Shown one piece after another: positions 15,414 through 25,022 of a stretch of 60,769 nt of DNA (positions are counted from its first letter, which is position 1; the number at the start of each line of letters is the position of its first letter). The notes below the pieces were generated by a model that was not told the DNA's origin, ran no database searches, and saw nothing but the letters and a program-made list of their open reading frames with translations. A program made the translations under genes and the position numbers. The stretch is from the IMG/VR virus record IMGVR_UViG_3300009182_004229, positions 1 to 60,769 of that record; one strand, given 5' to 3'. This DNA comes from a virus.

Positions 15414-17649
15414 TGATCTCATAGACTCCAAGAAGAATGAAGTGTTCTGCATGCTGCCTTGGACGCACATGCACTTCTGGCCAGATGGCCGCACCATGCC
15501 CTGCTGCATCACGGACCCTAACACCAACGTGTTGGGCAACTTCAACGATCAGACCATAGCACAGCTGTGGAACAGCGAACTGATCCGCGACATGCGACGC
15601 AACATGCTGGCAGGTCGACGCAGCCATGCCTGCAGCAAGTGCTACGAGCAAGAGTCAGCTGGCGTGGAAACTCTGCGCATCAGCAGCAATGCTGAGCTCA
15701 AGCAGCATCTGCCCTTGGTCTCGGAGACTGCTGATGATGGTGCTCTGCCTCGCGTGAACCTGGCATACCTGGACATACGCTTCAGCAACATCTGCAACCT
15801 GCGCTGCAGGACCTGTGGCCACGGTCTCAGCAGTGGATGGTACGACGAGTACAAGGCTCGCTGGCCAGAATACAGCCAGCCCCGCATCATGAACATCAAC
15901 AAGTCCGGGGACTTCTGGGCTCAGCTGCTGCCGCATCTGGACCACACTGAGCATGTGCACTTCGCAGGCGGTGAGAGCCTCATGACTGACGAGCATTATC
16001 GCATGCTGGACCATTGGATCAGCCGAGGTCTCAAGTACGTGCTGCTGCGCTATACCACCAACTTCACGGTGCTGAACTACAAGAAGCGTGATCTGTTCGA
16101 ACTGTGGAAGAACTTCAACAACATCAGGGTGGCAGCTAGCTTGGATGGCAGCCATGCTCGCGGAGAGTATCTGCGCAAGAACATGGTGTGGAGCGAGGTA
16201 GTGGAGAACCGCCGCCGACTGATGCGAGAAGTGCCTAAGGTGGTGTTTGCGATCACGCCCACCGTGAGCCTCATGAACGTGCTGCACCTGCCTGACTTCC
16301 ACAGGGAATGGATAGAGCTGGGCCTGCTGGAACCCCAGCATGCACGGCTGAACATACTGACCTGGCCCAACCACAGCAGCGTGCGAGTGCTGCCCAGCCA
16401 TCTCAAGGACCAAGCGCGGCACAAGATACGCGAGCACCAGACCTGGCTGAGGTCACTGGGCACGCCAGACTGGTATGTCAGCAACTGGGACAGCGTGATC
16501 AACGTCATGGACAGCAGCGACGACAGCCACCTCATCCCTGACTTCCTCCGCGAGACCAAGCTGGTGGATGGCATGCGCAAGGAAAGCTTCTTTGACACGT
16601 TCCCCGAGCTGGCCAGCATGGATCCTGATGCCCGGCCCCGCTCAGTGCCCGCAGCGGCTGTGCCTTCAGCAGTGACTACTGGTGCTCAGCTGGACAGGAT
16701 AGACTGGAGCGGCGAGCCAGTGCTGTTCATCACCTGGCAGACCAGCGATGTCTGCAACCATCGCTGTGGCTACTGCAACCCTGGCAACTATGGCGGCACA
16801 CAGCCCAACACTGACATCAAGGCCTACCAGCGCAACATGGCCACCATGTTGGCTGCCATGCGCGACCGAGGCTTCAAGAGGATCAAGCTGTTCCTCAGCG
16901 GAGGCGAACCCACGCACTGGCAGGGGCTCATACCCATGCTGGACTGGTTCAAGTTCAGCAGCGACTATGACGTCACGGTGGCCATCAACACCAACCTCAG
17001 CAGGCCCACGGTGTGGTGGGAGAGGTTCCACAGTTACTTCGACGACGTGGTGGCCAGCTACCACCCCGAGTGGGTCAAGCACGAGCAGTTCATGGCCAAT
17101 GCCAAGTACTTGGAGACCAGAGTCAACTACTTGGCCATACGCATGATGATGGCCGAGGACCACTGGGATAGCCAGATGGCGCGTGCTGATGAGATCTTTG
17201 ATGCCATGGGTAACGTGCACATGGAATACGTACCCATACTGGCCGAGATGAGCACTGCGGCCGAGCCCTATGACTACAGCGACAAGAACAAGATAGACTG
17301 GCTGATGAACAACAACCTGCGCATCAAGCAGACGCTGACCAAGCCCAAGAACAGAGTGGGCAGCACAGCCACCATGGAGCATTGGAGCGACGGCACGGTG
17401 CAGCCAGTGAACAGCAACAGGTTGGCAGCAGAGCGCGTCAACTTCTTTGAGGGTTGGCAGTGCGATCTTGGTACCAGCATCAACATAGGCATCAATGGCG
17501 ACATAACCCTGGGCAGCTGTGGCGTCAGCGGAGTCATAGGCAACATCTCTGGGCAGCTGAACCTGGACAGCCTGCCCGTGACAGTGACCTGCAGCAAGCA
17601 CCACTGCCACTGCGGCACTGACATCTGCATCCCCAAGAGGCGCACATGA
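15403..17649 (+). CDS. Tandem double radical SAM protein
   Basis: This 748-residue protein carries two radical SAM domains in one chain. Order: N-terminal SPASM-like region (VFCMLPWTHMHFW, PCCITD, CSKCYEQE, residues 14-90); first core with NICNLRCRTCGHG (Cys131, 135, 138) and FAGGESLM; second core with DVCNHRCGYCNPG (Cys451, 455, 458) and LSGGEPTHW; then a C-terminal twitch-like region (GWQCDLG, GSCGVSG, CSKHHCHCGTDIC). The start at 15403 overlaps the previous gene by 11 bases and has AGGGAG upstream. The first core ends with a FDTFPELASM element that also closes the single-domain homologues, so this looks like a fusion of two ancestral genes. Confidence 0.88.
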   Translation: MNTDDLIDSKKNEVFCMLPWTHMHFWPDGRTMPCCITDPNTNVLGNFNDQTIAQLWNSELIRDMRRNMLAGRRSHACSKCYEQESAGVETLRISSNAELKQHLPLVSETADDGALPRVNLAYLDIRFSNICNLRCRTCGHGLSSGWYDEYKARWPEYSQPRIMNINKSGDFWAQLLPHLDHTEHVHFAGGESLMTDEHYRMLDHWISRGLKYVLLRYTTNFTVLNYKKRDLFELWKNFNNIRVAASLDGSHARGEYLRKNMVWSEVVENRRRLMREVPKVVFAITPTVSLMNVLHLPDFHREWIELGLLEPQHARLNILTWPNHSSVRVLPSHLKDQARHKIREHQTWLRSLGTPDWYVSNWDSVINVMDSSDDSHLIPDFLRETKLVDGMRKESFFDTFPELASMDPDARPRSVPAAAVPSAVTTGAQLDRIDWSGEPVLFITWQTSDVCNHRCGYCNPGNYGGTQPNTDIKAYQRNMATMLAAMRDRGFKRIKLFLSGGEPTHWQGLIPMLDWFKFSSDYDVTVAINTNLSRPTVWWERFHSYFDDVVASYHPEWVKHEQFMANAKYLETRVNYLAIRMMMAEDHWDSQMARADEIFDAMGNVHMEYVPILAEMSTAAEPYDYSDKNKIDWLMNNNLRIKQTLTKPKNRVGSTATMEHWSDGTVQPVNSNRLAAERVNFFEGWQCDLGTSINIGINGDITLGSCGVSGVIGNISGQLNLDSLPVTVTCSKHHCHCGTDICIPKRRT

Positions 17650-18911
17650 CCACTGACAGCTTCTGCGTGATGCCATGGCGCAATCTCAACACCACTCCCA
17701 TGGGCCAGTGCAAGCTCTGCTGCAACATACAGGATTTCAAGGTCATACATGAGGTGGGCGGCACTCCCTTGAACTGGGGCACCAACAGCCTCACGCACAT
17801 CTGGAACGGTGAGCACATGCAGGGCGTGCGGCAGAAGATGCTGCAGGGTGAACAGGTCAGCGACTGTGGCATCTGTTATGGCATCGAAGCCAGCGGGGTA
17901 GCTAGCCCACGGCAACTGGCCAATCAAGCACAGCCCATGGATAGATCTCTGCTAGGTAGGATCAGCGACAGCTTGCCTGTGAGTTTTGAGCTGCGGCCCA
18001 GCACTCGCTGCAACCTAACCTGCGTCACTTGCTGGAGCGGCAGCAGCGACAGGGTGGCTGCACAGAGGCGTGAGCTTTTGGATGATGACAACACAGTGCT
18101 ACCGCCGTGGTTGGCCAAAGAATGGCACAAGGAGCTGCGCATCAACAAATCAGATGGCAGCGAAGAATGGAAAAGCGATGGTGATTACATAAGCAGGTCG
18201 CAGAGCCTTGACAACTTCAAACTCATGGCACCAACCCTGCAGCGTCTGTATATCACAGGCGGCGAGCCAACCATGGATGCCAATATCTATCAGTATCTGG
18301 ACATACTGCTGGAGGCAGGCAACACTGACTGCGAGGTCAGCTTCACCACCAACTGCACCCTGTGGAATCCCAAGCTGATACAGCAGCTGAGCCAGTTCAA
18401 GACAGAAGTGCAGATCAGCATAGACGGTTTTGGTGCGCAGGACGAATTCATACGGCAGGGCACAGTGTGGAGTGAAAAGGACCAAAACTTCCGTCGCTAT
18501 CTCAGCAGTGGCATGGCACAGAGCATCAAGATATTCACGGTGGTCAGCGCACTGAACTGCCTCAGCATGCGACCTCTGCTGCGGCACATCAGCTACACGG
18601 TACAAGAGATAGGGACCCCCTGCATATGGTTCCCCATAGTCTTGGATTTTCCGCCATATCTCAGCGTTGAAGCTGTGCCACTGGCAGCTCGGCAGTCTGC
18701 TTGGCGCGATCTAAAGCGCAGCATTCCTCAAGGCCCCTGTGACATGCATCATGGCATCGCGTATGCCCAGCAGGTGGTGACCAACAGGCCCTTTGACAGT
18801 GATCTCAGCCTGAGGCTGCAGCAGTGGTTGGTGTTCAAGCGCACAGCGCATGGCATAGACACTGCTGACATATTACCAGAGCTCACGGAGGCCCTTGTTG
18901 CCTGTGCCTGA
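17646..18911 (+). CDS. Radical SAM protein with N-terminal SPASM/twitch-like domain
   Basis: This 421-residue protein has the same plan as its neighbours: SFCVMPWRNLNTT, CKLCCNIQD and CGICYGIEASG at residues 6-85. The core CxxxCxxC motif is in TRCNLTCVTCWSG (Cys122, 126, 129) and the GGE motif is YITGGEPTMD. VQISIDGFGAQDEFIRQG is the barrel strand typical of the group. It starts in a four-base ATGA overlap with the double radical SAM gene, so translation is coupled. It is divergent enough from its neighbours to suggest separate substrates or steps. Confidence 0.87.
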   Translation: MTTDSFCVMPWRNLNTTPMGQCKLCCNIQDFKVIHEVGGTPLNWGTNSLTHIWNGEHMQGVRQKMLQGEQVSDCGICYGIEASGVASPRQLANQAQPMDRSLLGRISDSLPVSFELRPSTRCNLTCVTCWSGSSDRVAAQRRELLDDDNTVLPPWLAKEWHKELRINKSDGSEEWKSDGDYISRSQSLDNFKLMAPTLQRLYITGGEPTMDANIYQYLDILLEAGNTDCEVSFTTNCTLWNPKLIQQLSQFKTEVQISIDGFGAQDEFIRQGTVWSEKDQNFRRYLSSGMAQSIKIFTVVSALNCLSMRPLLRHISYTVQEIGTPCIWFPIVLDFPPYLSVEAVPLAARQSAWRDLKRSIPQGPCDMHHGIAYAQQVVTNRPFDSDLSLRLQQWLVFKRTAHGIDTADILPELTEALVACA

Positions 18912-20157
18912 ACATCCCAGCTTCTGCGTGCTAGCCTACAACAGCCTCAGCCTGGATGGTCCCGGCCGGCCACGTCTATGCTGCAACAACCACGGCCACT
19001 GGAAGGACTTCAGCAATCCATTCATCACTGACATCACTGAACCCTTGGAAGTGCTCAACAGCCCGCTGCACAAGGCCGTGAGGCAGAGCATCGCTAAGAG
19101 TGAGAGACATCCAAGCTGCAGCAAGTGCTGGCAGATCGAAGACACTGGTGGTGTCAGCTTCAGGCATATCTGGAACGGTGTCTACAGCGATCTGGGATAC
19201 AGCTGCCAGCCGCGTGCCACGGCCAGCGACGGCACGCTGCTGCCAGGCAGTGACATACAGTATCTGGACATAACCTTTGGCAATAAGTGCAACCTAGTGT
19301 GCCGCATGTGCAACTGGGCCAACAGCCACCTGTGGACCATAGACAACATCAAGCTGGGCAGGCATGACAGCTATGCTGATCAGCGTGCCTCACACCAGCA
19401 GTGGTTCGAGGATCCCAGGGCCATGGAGGTGATACTCAGCACGCTGCCCACGGTCACGCACATCAACTTCCTTGGCGGGGAACCGCTGATCATAAAGCAG
19501 CATCACGAGATCCTTGAAGCCTGCGTGGCGCAGCAAGTGGCACATCGCATCAGCATCAGCTACAACACCAATCTCACGCACATGCCCAGCCAGCTGCTGG
19601 AGCTGTGGCAGCAGTTTGGCCACATAACCATCAATGTCAGCCTCGAAGCAATCGGCAAGGCCAACGACTACATACGTCAGAACAGCAGCTGGGCAGACAT
19701 CATGCGTAACCTACGTGCGCTACTGAGCATAGCAAAGCACCAAGAGACCATGAAGATCGACATACACACCACGTTCGGTCTATACAACTGTTTCAGTGCT
19801 GCTGAGCTGATAACATGGTGCAGGCAAAGGCCTGGATTGGGTGGGCTGCCATTCGTGAACGTGGTCTATCATCCCAGCTACCAAGACGTGAGGCTGCTGC
19901 CAGACAGTGCCAAGCGCACGGTGCGTGATCAGATACTAGCCGCGCTGGAGGGCATGCAGCAGCATCAATATCACGCATCCTGGATAGCGGCACTGAACCA
20001 CATGGACCAAAGCAGTGACTCGGTGTCTGCTCATCGCAACCCCGGATGGCCCACTGACCTGTGGCTTCAGTTCTGGCATGACGCTGGCGAGATAGATCGG
20101 CTCAAGAACAGGGCCATGGCTGATCACTTACCCCAGCTCTGGGAGCTGCGACCATGA
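18904..20157 (+). CDS. Radical SAM protein with N-terminal SPASM/twitch-like domain
   Basis: This 417-residue protein opens with SFCVLAYNSLSL, RLCCNNHG and CSKCWQIEDTGG, the permuted auxiliary-cluster domain. The radical SAM core has NKCNLVCRMCNWAN (Cys129, 133, 136) and FLGGEPLIIK. The start is uncertain: GGAGG at 18887-18891 could serve TTG at 18898 or GTG at 18904, and all candidates overlap the previous stop. It closes in ATGA with the glycosyltransferase-like gene. The CRMC variant of the SAM motif is shared with the stand-alone homologue at 39831. Confidence 0.87.
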   Translation: MPEHPSFCVLAYNSLSLDGPGRPRLCCNNHGHWKDFSNPFITDITEPLEVLNSPLHKAVRQSIAKSERHPSCSKCWQIEDTGGVSFRHIWNGVYSDLGYSCQPRATASDGTLLPGSDIQYLDITFGNKCNLVCRMCNWANSHLWTIDNIKLGRHDSYADQRASHQQWFEDPRAMEVILSTLPTVTHINFLGGEPLIIKQHHEILEACVAQQVAHRISISYNTNLTHMPSQLLELWQQFGHITINVSLEAIGKANDYIRQNSSWADIMRNLRALLSIAKHQETMKIDIHTTFGLYNCFSAAELITWCRQRPGLGGLPFVNVVYHPSYQDVRLLPDSAKRTVRDQILAALEGMQQHQYHASWIAALNHMDQSSDSVSAHRNPGWPTDLWLQFWHDAGEIDRLKNRAMADHLPQLWELRP

Positions 20158-21413
20158 CCGTGCACTGGGTGTTTGACGATCCCACAAGGTTCAGGACCAT
20201 GACGGCCTGCCCAGTGACCACCCTGGGTGTGAGAGATCACTTGGTAACTGGTAGGTTTCCCATTGCCAATTTCTTCCATTACTGGCGCAACAACTTTTGG
20301 AACCGATCCGACGTGGTATGGCAGCACAGCAGCGTCGCCGATCGTCCACGCAACTATGCCTACAACATAGGCACGTGGCAGGATGCGCAGTATTGGACCG
20401 GTTGGCAGGGCAACCAAGTTGGTTTCGACTGCTTTCTCAACCACGTGCCGCCAGAGGTCATGGCCGATGCTCAGCAGGGCCGCGCGCTGTTGGTCATAGA
20501 CAATCTCAACGAAGGTTTCTATGAACCGAGGCTCTATGAGTATCTGCATCAGTGCTGTGCAGAGTATGCGCTGCCTCCCAGCTCGCTGTGCTTTCTCACT
20601 GGCAATGATCTTGATCACAGAGGCTATGCTGAATGGTGCGACGGTCTTGGCATCAGGGCTCGCATCACCATCATTGGATTCCCGCACCTGCTGTACATGC
20701 AGCAGCTGAACCTACGAAACAGCACGCGACTAACCTGGGAAGATCAGATAGCTGCCAAGCGAGACGGCAGGCCAATCAGCCTTTACAACTGCCTCAACAG
20801 GGTCAGCAGGCAGCACCGCGAGCTCATGGTCATGAAGCTGATCGAGTCAGACCTACATCAGGAAGGCCTGGTCAGCCACAACCAGCTATGGTATCATGGC
20901 TGGCCAGACTGGGGCGTGCCGGAAGCTGTGATCAACAAGGCTCAGGCCACGCTGCCACTGATAGTGGATGACGCAGACTTTGGCAACAACAAGGCCATGC
21001 ACATCAATACCAGCATCTACACCAACAGCTGGTTCAGCGTGATCAACGAGACCCATGCCTTTGACGAGCCACACAATCTGTTCATCAGCGAAAAGCTGTG
21101 GAAACCAATCTGGGCGCTGCAGCCGTTCATGGTCTGGGGTCACCAGAACACGCTGGCACTGCTGCGCAGCTGGGGCTTCGAAACCTATGGCTGCCTCTGG
21201 GACGAGATCTATGACAGCCAAACCGATCTAGCCAGGTTGGAGCTGATACTGCAGAACCTGCGCGAAGCACGGTGGCACAGGGACAAGCTGCACTGGTGGA
21301 TGCGCTGCCGAGAAGTCTGCGAGCACAACCAACAGCTGTTCTGCGGCATGGATTGGTTCAACAGCAGCCACCATCAGCAGTTCCTTGCTGCCTATCGTGG
21401 ACTAAACAGCTGA
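20154..21413 (+). CDS. Putative glycosyltransferase-like protein
   Basis: This 419-residue protein has no radical SAM motif. Its C-terminal part reads SWFSVINETHAF, then LFISEKLWKPIWALQPFMVWG (about residues 285-325). That matches an SExxF/W-KP-xxxxPF pattern common in glycosyltransferase-like proteins of phages and capsule loci. PISLYNCLNRVSRQHRELM, mid-protein, is a typical preceding element in that group. The N-terminal third is not recognised. It sits between radical SAM genes with a four-base overlap upstream and one base downstream, so it should act on the same product. The glycosyltransferase call rests on motif memory and is moderate. Confidence 0.55.
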   Translation: MTVHWVFDDPTRFRTMTACPVTTLGVRDHLVTGRFPIANFFHYWRNNFWNRSDVVWQHSSVADRPRNYAYNIGTWQDAQYWTGWQGNQVGFDCFLNHVPPEVMADAQQGRALLVIDNLNEGFYEPRLYEYLHQCCAEYALPPSSLCFLTGNDLDHRGYAEWCDGLGIRARITIIGFPHLLYMQQLNLRNSTRLTWEDQIAAKRDGRPISLYNCLNRVSRQHRELMVMKLIESDLHQEGLVSHNQLWYHGWPDWGVPEAVINKAQATLPLIVDDADFGNNKAMHINTSIYTNSWFSVINETHAFDEPHNLFISEKLWKPIWALQPFMVWGHQNTLALLRSWGFETYGCLWDEIYDSQTDLARLELILQNLREARWHRDKLHWWMRCREVCEHNQQLFCGMDWFNSSHHQQFLAAYRGLNS

Positions 21414-23317
21414 TGAAGAAACTCTATCTCTCGCAGATCAACAACAGCTTTGGTGGGCAGGCCTTCCTGCCCTATTCAGTGGGCATGCTGTGGAGCTACG
21501 CAGCAAGCCAGCCTGACATCGCACACAGCTATGAGCTGGGCGGCCTGCTGTTCCTTCGCGAACCCTTGGACACTGCGGCTGATCGCATGGTGGACCCAGA
21601 CGTGCTGGCTCTCAGCTGCTATCTGTGGAACTGGAACTATAACATGGCACTGGCCAAGCTGGTGAAGCAGAGATATCCCAGCTGCGTGATAGTACTGGGT
21701 GGACCAGAAGTGCCCAGCAGTGGTTTTGATTCCGAGATCACGGTTGCTGACTATCTGGTGCATGACGAAGGCGAGATCACTTTCGTGGAACTGCTGCGAG
21801 TGATCAGAGATGGTGGTGATCCTGCTGGTGTGCAGGGCATCAGCTATCTGCGAGATGGTGTGGCTCACAAAACAGAATCTCGTGCGCGCCTAGCAGATCT
21901 CTCAGTGCTACCAAGCCCTTATCTCAGTGGGTTGTTCGCTAAGCTGATCCGAGAAAATCCGCAGATAGCTTGGCATGCCAGCCAAGAGACACATAGAGGC
22001 TGCCCCTACAGCTGTACCTTCTGCGACTGGGGATCAGCTGTGTACACCAAGATACGGCAGTTTGACACAGCTCGCTTGGTCAGCGAACTTTCTTGGTTTG
22101 GCACCAACCGTATCGATCTGCTCTACAACTGCGACGCCAACTATGGAATCTATGCTCGCGATCTGGACATCACTGCTGAGATGGTGAAAACCAAGCAGCA
22201 GTGGGGCTATCCTCAGAAGTTCCGTGCCAGCTATGCCAAGCGCAGCGATCAAAAGGTCTTTGACATAGCCAAGCTGCTGAACGATGCTGGCATGAGCAAG
22301 GGTGTGACGCTGAGCATGCAGAGCATGGATCCACACACATTGGGGATCATCAAGCGCAAGAACATAGCCATCGAAGACTTCCGACCCCTGGTTGATCGCT
22401 ATAGGCAGCAGAACATAGCAACCTACACAGAACTGATAATAGGCCTGCCGGGCGAGACGCTGCACAGCTATAAACAGGGCATCGAGACACTGTTACAGGG
22501 TGGGCAGCACGACAACCTAGTGATCTACACCTGCATGGTGCTGCGCAATTCAGAGATGGCAGATCCCAGACACATGGCTGAGCAGGGCATACGAAAGCAG
22601 CGTGTACCTCTGATGGACAATCACAGCAGCACTCGTCCAGATGAGATACCGGAATACAATGACATAGTGATCGCGACCAGCAGCATGCCTCATGACGATT
22701 GGCGAGCTGCCTATAGGATCAGCTGGATCGTGCAGGCACTGCATTGCCTTGGTCTCACTCAGTATCTGGCCATGGACTATTGGCGAGTGAACGGCAGCTA
22801 TACCGAGTTCTATGAGCGCTTGCTGCGAGCACACCGTGACCAACCCACACTGCTGGGCGCACAGATTGCTAGGATCGATCACACGCTGGATCGCATGCTG
22901 GATGGCGCCGAGGATCTGGGCCAGAGCGATAGCCGTTTCGGTGACATCAACTGGCCAGTTGAAGAGCTGACATTCCTGCAGCTGCGATCAGACAGCACTC
23001 GTTTCTATGCTGAGCTTGTGCCTTTCCTGCGTGATTGGATGACCGATGATCACATCGCAGACGCAGTGCACTTCCAGCAGCAGTGGATACTGGGACCCGA
23101 TCACGAGACAGATGAAGCACACAGCTATGGCCATGACATACCCAGCATGATCACTGCCGCGCTGCGCTGCACGCCAGGTCCAGTGCTACGGCAACCAGTA
23201 TCCGTGAGCTTTGAGTCCGCATCCTATCCCCGCAGCAGCCAAGACTGGGCGCGACAGATAGTTTGGTATGGCAGGAAACAGGTGTTACACAAGAGGAGGA
23301 TACATGAGATTGCTTGA
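21413..23317 (+). CDS. Cobalamin-domain-type radical SAM protein, large
   Basis: This 634-residue protein starts at an ATG sharing one base with the previous stop. Residues 1-140 form a B12-binding-like Rossmann region (DVLALSCYLWNWNYN, CVIVLGGPEVPS, DYLVHDEGEITFVELL), as in many cobalamin-dependent methylases and anaerobic cyclases. The core has THRGCPYSCTFCDWGS (Cys197, 201, 204) and the later motif ELIIGLPGETLHSYK. The C-terminal 200 residues resemble the trailing domain of B12 radical SAM proteins of marine phages but give no known motif. Methyl transfer to an unactivated carbon is the commonest chemistry for the class; the substrate is unknown. Confidence 0.86.
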   Translation: MKKLYLSQINNSFGGQAFLPYSVGMLWSYAASQPDIAHSYELGGLLFLREPLDTAADRMVDPDVLALSCYLWNWNYNMALAKLVKQRYPSCVIVLGGPEVPSSGFDSEITVADYLVHDEGEITFVELLRVIRDGGDPAGVQGISYLRDGVAHKTESRARLADLSVLPSPYLSGLFAKLIRENPQIAWHASQETHRGCPYSCTFCDWGSAVYTKIRQFDTARLVSELSWFGTNRIDLLYNCDANYGIYARDLDITAEMVKTKQQWGYPQKFRASYAKRSDQKVFDIAKLLNDAGMSKGVTLSMQSMDPHTLGIIKRKNIAIEDFRPLVDRYRQQNIATYTELIIGLPGETLHSYKQGIETLLQGGQHDNLVIYTCMVLRNSEMADPRHMAEQGIRKQRVPLMDNHSSTRPDEIPEYNDIVIATSSMPHDDWRAAYRISWIVQALHCLGLTQYLAMDYWRVNGSYTEFYERLLRAHRDQPTLLGAQIARIDHTLDRMLDGAEDLGQSDSRFGDINWPVEELTFLQLRSDSTRFYAELVPFLRDWMTDDHIADAVHFQQQWILGPDHETDEAHSYGHDIPSMITAALRCTPGPVLRQPVSVSFESASYPRSSQDWARQIVWYGRKQVLHKRRIHEIA

Positions 23318-23414
23318 TTGGCTTTTGTCCCCATACCGGCGCTGGCGTAGCTGGCGCAGATACCAACAGCGCATGTCTGAGCTGCGCAAGCGCGATCCGT
23401 TCATCTACAGATGA
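23304..23414 (+). CDS. 36-residue Trp/Arg-rich small protein
   Basis: This short gene has an ideal AGGAGG site, overlaps the previous gene by 14 bases, and overlaps the next by ATGA, so it is almost certainly translated. The peptide begins MRLLDWLLSPYRRWRSWRRY and ends ELRKRDPFIYR. An amphipathic Arg/Trp face and a KRDPFIY-like end are, from memory, shared by small conserved proteins of marine T4-like phages. It may thus be a membrane-edge accessory protein. Because it lies inside a radical SAM operon and is loaded with Trp, Arg and Tyr, a role as a modified peptide substrate must also be considered. Confidence 0.75.
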   Translation: MRLLDWLLSPYRRWRSWRRYQQRMSELRKRDPFIYR

Positions 23415-24223
23415 GCACGGCCAGGCTCATAGCATTTGGCGACAGCTGGACCTGGGGCAGCGAGCTGCGAGACCCAAGCATACCAGGCTTGCGCGAGGAC
23501 TTTGACCATCGAGACAGTGGCTATAGGCTTGAGCATGTGTGGAGCAGCTGCCTCGGTCGTGCCATTGGCAGAGATGACGTGATAAATCTAGCTTGGCCTG
23601 GCTGCAGCAATGACACCATTCTGCGCAGTCTCACCGAGTGGCTGATCACACAGGGATATCTGCAGGGCCAGGACCCGAGCAGGGATCTAGTAGCCATAGG
23701 TTGGACCAGCCCTGAACGCAGAGATTTTTGGTTCCATGACGTGGATGATCCCAGCTGCGTCGATCGGGGGTGGTTGACCATGTATCCCATGTGGACTCAC
23801 ACCTACAAGCATGCTGCAATCAACAGGTTCAGCAGAGAATACGTGCGGTATTGGTGGCATGCTGCGGAATACATGCATCGCTATATCAACACCATACATC
23901 GTGCTCAGCAGCTGCTAGAGGCCGCAGGCGTTGAATACTTCATGTTTCAGGCCATATACCACCATCATCAGCAGCTGATCACCGAATGGAATGATCAGCA
24001 GTATCAGGTCCAGCACGAGCTGAAGATCAGCGACGCAGACAGGCAGATATGGCAGCTGATAGACGGTGATCGATTCATGCACAAGGATCAACCTCTGGCC
24101 ACGTTTCACAATCACATAATCGGAGACCGTGATCCCAGAGAAGTTCTGCTGATCAGCCATCCCAACGAGCTGGGCCATCGACTGTGGGCTGATCATATCT
24201 GTGATTGGTTGACGCAGCGATGA
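23411..24223 (+). CDS. SGNH/GDSL hydrolase-like protein
   Basis: This 270-residue protein has the block I motif LIAFGDSWTWGSE (catalytic Ser in GDS), a NLAWPGCSNDTILRS stretch fitting blocks II-III, and LISHPNELGHRLWADH near the C terminus for the late His. SGNH enzymes are esterases, lipases or carbohydrate O-deacetylases. It starts in an ATGA overlap with the small peptide gene and ends in another with the following gene. Placement suggests removing or adding an acyl group on the product of the cluster. Related GDS proteins lie at 49572 and 51614. Confidence 0.72.
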   Translation: MSTARLIAFGDSWTWGSELRDPSIPGLREDFDHRDSGYRLEHVWSSCLGRAIGRDDVINLAWPGCSNDTILRSLTEWLITQGYLQGQDPSRDLVAIGWTSPERRDFWFHDVDDPSCVDRGWLTMYPMWTHTYKHAAINRFSREYVRYWWHAAEYMHRYINTIHRAQQLLEAAGVEYFMFQAIYHHHQQLITEWNDQQYQVQHELKISDADRQIWQLIDGDRFMHKDQPLATFHNHIIGDRDPREVLLISHPNELGHRLWADHICDWLTQR

Positions 24224-24966
24224 GAGCAGCTGTTTTTCTCAGAGGCCACAGGCGTACCTGGGATCAGACCCGCGACGCCATGACCCAGACCATGTCAGCC
24301 ATCTGTGACCAAACCCACTACTATATCTGCCAATGGCGCACAGACAGCTGCAGAGATTTCGATGCTTACAGAGACATGCAGATCATGCATGCGGAGCTAA
24401 CAGGTCCCGAGCATTGGGATATCGCAGACAACATCAACAGCGCTACTGCGCCTAGCTGGCAATCGCTGCGTTGTTATAAAGCTATGAAGGCCACTGGCAT
24501 TGACTATGACATGATCATCGATACCAGATCAGATATCTGGATATCGCCCACTGAGATCAAGATTAGCCTGCCTCGGCAGGGAGAGATCTACACCACCAAG
24601 CTGGAGAATCCCTGGTATGACAGTGTGATGCCTGGCATGGAGGATCACTTGTTTGCTGCCGAACCAACCACCATGGGTATATGGTGCCAAAGGCACCTGA
24701 GACCACGCAGTGACATCAGCTTCAATCACTGCATACTGTGGCAATACTGCGTGGATCTAGGGCTTGAACCAAGGCAGATACCGTGGTTATTGTCACGGTT
24801 CGTGCGTCCAAACGTGGGCCATGCACCGCAGCATGACAGCGGGTTGTTGAGTACCCTGCAGCATGAATGGACAGGCCTTTCGCAGCAAGCAAGGCTGGCC
24901 CACTGCTTGGCTATGGGCATCGATCCCAGAGAATATGCGGCAGAATATCACATAGGACCATGTTAA
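24220..24966 (+). CDS. Glycosyltransferase-like protein
   Basis: The 248-residue product shares layout with the protein at 1428-2129: an N-terminal AAVFLRGHRRTWDQT strand and YDMIIDTRSDIWI mid-protein. Such YDxIIxxRxD patterns occur in nucleotide-sugar-transferase-like families. The start overlaps the SGNH gene by ATGA. A 56-base gap, the largest within the second half of the cluster, follows before the dehydrogenase gene. The assignment is by pattern only; a paralogue of unknown function is the safe reading. Confidence 0.5.
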   Translation: MRAAVFLRGHRRTWDQTRDAMTQTMSAICDQTHYYICQWRTDSCRDFDAYRDMQIMHAELTGPEHWDIADNINSATAPSWQSLRCYKAMKATGIDYDMIIDTRSDIWISPTEIKISLPRQGEIYTTKLENPWYDSVMPGMEDHLFAAEPTTMGIWCQRHLRPRSDISFNHCILWQYCVDLGLEPRQIPWLLSRFVRPNVGHAPQHDSGLLSTLQHEWTGLSQQARLAHCLAMGIDPREYAAEYHIGPC

Positions 24967-24969
24967 CAC

Positions 24970-24999
24970 TTGCTGAACTGGCCGCGCGAACCGCATAAT
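24970..24999 (+). promoter_or_regulatory. Weak sigma-70-type promoter candidate
   Basis: TTGCTG and CATAAT are separated by 18 bases in the 56-base gap before the nucleotide-sugar dehydrogenase gene. Confidence 0.3.
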
Positions 25000-25022
25000 T
25001 ATCTCATAGCCGGAGGACAGAC

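Noticed and set aside
16666-17676. Long open frame on the minus strand, 336 codons
   Set aside because: It lies wholly opposite the double radical SAM gene, has no ribosome site or recognisable domain and a composition expected from the complement of a codon-biased gene.
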